From contig PKTM01000007.1 of NCBI GenBank assembly GCA_002869145.1, forward strand, positions 1 to 64,000: a stretch of DNA of 64,000 nucleotides, in the 5' to 3' direction. A program made the translations under genes and the position numbers. This document shows, piece after piece, positions 61,938 to 64,000 of this stretch (positions are counted from its first letter, which is position 1; each line of letters begins with the position of its first letter). Below the pieces are notes generated by a model. It had not been told where the DNA came from. It did not search any database and worked only from the letters and a program-made list of their open reading frames with translations. This stretch comes from Denitrovibrio sp. GTDB taxonomy: Bacteria > Chrysiogenota > Deferribacteres > Deferribacterales > Geovibrionaceae.

Positions 61938-62059
61938 GAAGAAGGGAATTCGCACTCTAAAGCCCAAATAGAAGCAACCACTCAGGAAACTGATGATAAC
62001 CTTCTTCGAACAGATTGACTCAAAGAGTCAAATAGTGCGGCCGGTAGTTTATCCGGCCG
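61938..62059 (+). ncRNA. Structured RNA candidate upstream of the pilin-like gene
   Basis: Four nested or serial helices can be drawn. GAAGAAGG (61938-61945) pairs with CCTTCTTC (62000-62007) and encloses TCAG-GAAA-CTGA (61982-61993), a GNRA-tetraloop hairpin. Then comes TTGACTC-AAA-GAGTCAA (62015-62031), then CGGCCGG (62038-62044) with CCGGCCG (62053-62059). I cannot match it to a named riboswitch. It could be a leader or a small RNA ended by the last hairpin. The rest of the 61820-62233 gap shows no gene. Confidence 0.45.
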
Positions 62060-62233
62060 TATTATATAAAATAAATCTTTGCTGATGCCATAAACTACTA
62101 ATAATAGTAGTTTCAATCATGTAATTTGCATATTAATAATGTAAATTAATTTTCCATATTGATTTATTGTTATATTTTACGATAGTATTTATATGAAAAT
62201 TGAAATTATTATTTACTGTGTGTGGAGGACTTC

Positions 62234-62824
62234 ATGAATCAGAAAGGTTTTACTCTAGTTGAGCTTGCAATTGTTCTAGTGATCATTGGTGTGATACTCG
62301 GCGGTGTTATCAAAGGACAAGAGCTCGTAACTAACGCAAAAATTAAAAGACTTTACAGAGACTATCAGCAAGTTGAATTTGCTTATTTCTCTTATCAAGA
62401 TAGATATAATGCTCTACCAGGTGATAGAGCTGGTGATGACGATGGAATTATAGAAAGTGGCGTTGCAGCCGACACAGTCGGAGGGGTAACATCTACTGAG
62501 GATTTGGTTTTTTGGGACGCTCTTAGAGACTCTGGTTTTTTGAAAGATGGGCTTAGCACAATTGCTCTTCCTAAAAATGCATTTGATGGCGACATTACAG
62601 TTGGTAATGCTGGCGGTAGTGCTACAGCTTATGCAGGCTTAACAACTAATGTTGTCTGCCTAGCAGGACTTGACTACGAACTTGCTGAAATCTTTGACGC
62701 TCAGTTTGATGATGGCGTCGTTGGTACTGGTCAAATAAGAGGAACACAAGCTGATTTCACAGTCGGTACTTACACTTCTACAACCCCAGCTGTTGTATCT
62801 TGCATCTCACTAGACGGAGAATAA
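62234..62824 (+). CDS. Type IV pilin-like / pseudopilin protein
   Basis: ATG 62234 follows GGAGG. The 196-residue product has a short leader MNQKG, the prepilin peptidase site G-FTLVE with Glu5, and a hydrophobic helix LAIVLVIIGVILGGVI. A variable globular domain follows, starting YRDYQQVEFAYFSYQDRYNALPGDRAG, a pattern common in minor pilin-like proteins. Two late Cys residues (VVCLAGL, VVSCISL) may form a disulfide. No assembly genes are nearby. Function as pilus, secretion or surface fibre is open. Confidence 0.85.
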   Translation: MNQKGFTLVELAIVLVIIGVILGGVIKGQELVTNAKIKRLYRDYQQVEFAYFSYQDRYNALPGDRAGDDDGIIESGVAADTVGGVTSTEDLVFWDALRDSGFLKDGLSTIALPKNAFDGDITVGNAGGSATAYAGLTTNVVCLAGLDYELAEIFDAQFDDGVVGTGQIRGTQADFTVGTYTSTTPAVVSCISLDGE

Positions 62825-62845
62825 TAAAAAATAACTATAATATAT

Positions 62846-62872
62846 AAAGGCGGTCAATTGACCGCCTTTTTT
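62846..62872 (+). terminator. Intrinsic terminator after the pilin-like gene
   Basis: AAAGGCGGTC (62846-62855), loop AATT, GACCGCCTTT (62860-62869) and further T. Strong and symmetric. Confidence 0.88.
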
Positions 62873-62883
62873 ATGCCTTTCCC

Positions 62884-62955
62884 CCCTCCTTTTGAAAAGG
62901 AGGGCTGGGGTGGATTTTCTTAAATCCCCTCTGCCTCCCCTTTAGTAAAGGGGAG
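62884..62955. repeat. Pair of REP-like palindromes
   Basis: CCCTCCTTTT and AAAAGGAGGG (62884-62904) flank a single G, and CTCCCCTTTA and TAAAGGGGAG (62935-62955) flank another single G. The stretch between reads GGGGTGGATTT then AAATCCCC, so the two units are also imperfect inverted copies of each other. It lies between convergent genes, the usual place for REP/BIME elements. A REP-associated transposase remnant opens the window. Confidence 0.65.
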
Positions 62956-62974
62956 AAAAAAACTATAACTGAAT

Positions 62975-63826
62975 CTAATCGCCCTTATATATTTTGCCGT
63001 CGACTTCTATCTCCCGAAGGATAATAGTACCACTGCCACAGGCCAGCTCTGCTCCGTTATCAGAAACAGAAAGCACACTGCCGGGTGTACCGTATTCGCC
63101 CTGCCACACCTCTGTGGAGGCATGCCACACTGTCACTCTTTGTCCGTCTTTCATAAAAAAAGCACCAAAGAAGGGTCTGCTGTAGCCCCTGATATGGTTA
63201 TATATATTGTACGCATCTCTGTTAAAATCGATTATGGAGTCTTTACCTCTTTTGCGCTGAAGATAAAATGCCTCATCTTCGTTCTGGGGCATCGGCGTAT
63301 AGCTCTGCAAACCTTTTCGGTTAAGCTCTATAATAAAATCAGCACACACCTCGACATATCTCTGCATAAAATCCAGCGGGTAGTCCTCATACTGAATTCT
63401 AATCTCCTTCTGGGCTACTATGTCACCGCCGTCAATTTTTTCACCCTGCATATAAAAAGTGGCACCGCTAACGGCAACACCCCTTACAAACTGCTCAGTA
63501 AGTGCCGAATAACCTCTGTATAAGGGCAGAAGTGACGGATGTGCAAAAACCACGTCAAGCCCTGAGCCTTTAAAAAAGTCCTTTGTCCAGTCAACGCACA
63601 CGACTGTTTTTCCGGTTATTTCCGGCAGATTGTCGCAGTCTTCGATGTTGTTGGAAGCTATAAAGCTCATGCTGAAATCTCTGCGGAAACTTCCAAGATC
63701 TTTTGCCTGAGTAGTTCTTTGAAACCCTCTGGTGTATGTAACCACCTCGGGGAAAAAACTGCGCTTTGTAAGCTCTTCAAGAAGCATTTCACCGAGTTTG
63801 TTTGCTGTGAAAAGTACTATGCTCAT
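62975..63826 (-). CDS. Formyltransferase-domain protein (methionyl-tRNA formyltransferase-like)
   Basis: The 283-residue protein has the formyltransferase core FAHPSLLPLYRGYSALTEQF and GATFYMQGEKIDGGDIVAQKEI with the catalytic His and Asp. A C-terminal part (YNHIRGYSRPFFGAFFMKDGQRVTVWHA) resembles the Fmt/ArnA C-terminal barrel. The catalytic Asn of the usual N-x-H triad is replaced (F-A-H). It is more likely a sugar-amine or other specialised formyltransferase than housekeeping Fmt. Its start overlaps the stop of the preceding gene (TAATG). Confidence 0.8.
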   Translation of the reverse strand: MSIVLFTANKLGEMLLEELTKRSFFPEVVTYTRGFQRTTQAKDLGSFRRDFSMSFIASNNIEDCDNLPEITGKTVVCVDWTKDFFKGSGLDVVFAHPSLLPLYRGYSALTEQFVRGVAVSGATFYMQGEKIDGGDIVAQKEIRIQYEDYPLDFMQRYVEVCADFIIELNRKGLQSYTPMPQNEDEAFYLQRKRGKDSIIDFNRDAYNIYNHIRGYSRPFFGAFFMKDGQRVTVWHASTEVWQGEYGTPGSVLSVSDNGAELACGSGTIILREIEVDGKIYKGD

Positions 63827-64000
63827 TATTTTTTACGCCTCATAATAAATGTCAAACCCGCAGCAACGAGGATAATCGCCATTACATAAATAATCATATA
63901 TGAAGGCTCTTTTTCTGACGAAAGCCTTACTGTCTGCCCCTCTTCCAGTATCAAAAGCCCCTGAAATGTCCGTTCATGAACAAGGTTTTCAACCTCTCTG
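63826..64000 (-). CDS. C-terminal end of a membrane-anchored protein (partial)
   Basis: The frame enters from the window edge and ends at TAA 63828-63826. The 57 visible residues include HERTFQGLLILEEGQTVRLSSE, then EPSYMIIYVMAIILVAAGLTFI and a basic end MRRKK: a single C-terminal membrane helix with a positively charged cytoplasmic tail. The family cannot be named from this piece. Its stop overlaps the formyltransferase start by one base, so the two are coupled. Confidence 0.7.
   Translation of the reverse strand, partial: REVENLVHERTFQGLLILEEGQTVRLSSEKEPSYMIIYVMAIILVAAGLTFIMRRKK

Noticed and set aside
61930-62060. Cyclic-di-GMP-I (GEMM) riboswitch
   Set aside because: A GNRA hairpin is present but the conserved GCAAACC and GACGCAAAGCC core segments are absent.

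Overview
The window reads as one chromosomal segment of a motile, anaerobic, Gram-negative bacterium with moderately low GC. FlgH and FlgI (L and P ring), several lipoproteins, Tat and SecDF-YajC machinery, a Tat-exported uptake [NiFe] hydrogenase, FliW-CsrA control of flagella and Cache or SBP-type histidine kinases with an HQW(R/K)QPL H-box together suggest Deferribacterota (the Denitrovibrio/Geovibrio type). That is inference from gene content; no rRNA is present to settle it.

Layout. 0-4 kb: 3' scrap of a REP-associated transposase, a NYN-domain protein, a large orphan lipoprotein and a receiver-domain protein whose phosphoacceptor Asp is Asn. 4-8 kb (minus): tatB-tatC-moaA-larA-PAP2 phosphatase, tightly packed. 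8-11 kb (plus): RadC-like, epimerase, TlpA-like, bifunctional-nuclease-domain protein. 11-18 kb (minus): ndk, then thrC-queA-tgt-yajC-secD-secF. 18-25 kb: three CPA2-type cation/proton antiporter genes around a small Cys protein and OsmC, then a periplasmic-binding-domain histidine kinase. 25-28.6 kb: ispF, a YjfB-like motility gene with a sigma-28 promoter, and two tandem LivK-like binding proteins.

28.7-34.7 kb is a small integrative element inserted in the 3' end of a tRNA-Met(CAU) gene. It is bounded by a 16-bp direct repeat and carries a P4-type integrase, AlpA, a filamentous-phage-type Rep, a RelE/RHH toxin-antitoxin pair, an XRE regulator with a candidate operator, small lipoproteins and a PD-(D/E)XK-like nuclease. 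It resembles a very compact phage satellite. 34.8-37.3 kb: a double-Cache histidine kinase and a CXXC-less thioredoxin-like protein.

37.5-50.4 kb (minus) is a flagellar locus in order lipoprotein-flgF-flgG-flgA-flgH-flgI-flgJ-flgM-flgN-flgK-flgL-fliW-csrA. A sigma-54 promoter lies before the first gene and a sigma-28 promoter before flgM, so the two-tier hierarchy can be read from the DNA. FlgL is about four times its usual length. 50.5-52.8 kb: zur-znuA behind a perfect 7-1-7 palindrome, and a radical SAM protein. 53-56.4 kb: uptake hydrogenase small and large subunits and a maturation protease. 56.5-62 kb: TPR protein and the lysine/diaminopimelate genes lysA-dapF-dapA-dapB. 62-64 kb: structured intergenic RNA candidate, pilin-like gene, palindromic REP-type repeats, a formyltransferase and the end of a membrane-anchored protein.

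The most striking observation is a recurring one. flgK (TAG), flgJ (TAA) and the hydrogenase small subunit (TAA) are each split by a single in-frame stop codon, with conserved family sequence continuing in the same frame on the far side. The transposase scrap has a fourth. Each stop is one substitution from a Gln, Glu or Lys codon. TAA and TAG are also used as ordinary stops here, so this is not simple code reassignment. It could be nonsense mutation, sequence error, or regulated readthrough; in the hydrogenase, readthrough would decide whether the enzyme keeps its membrane anchor.
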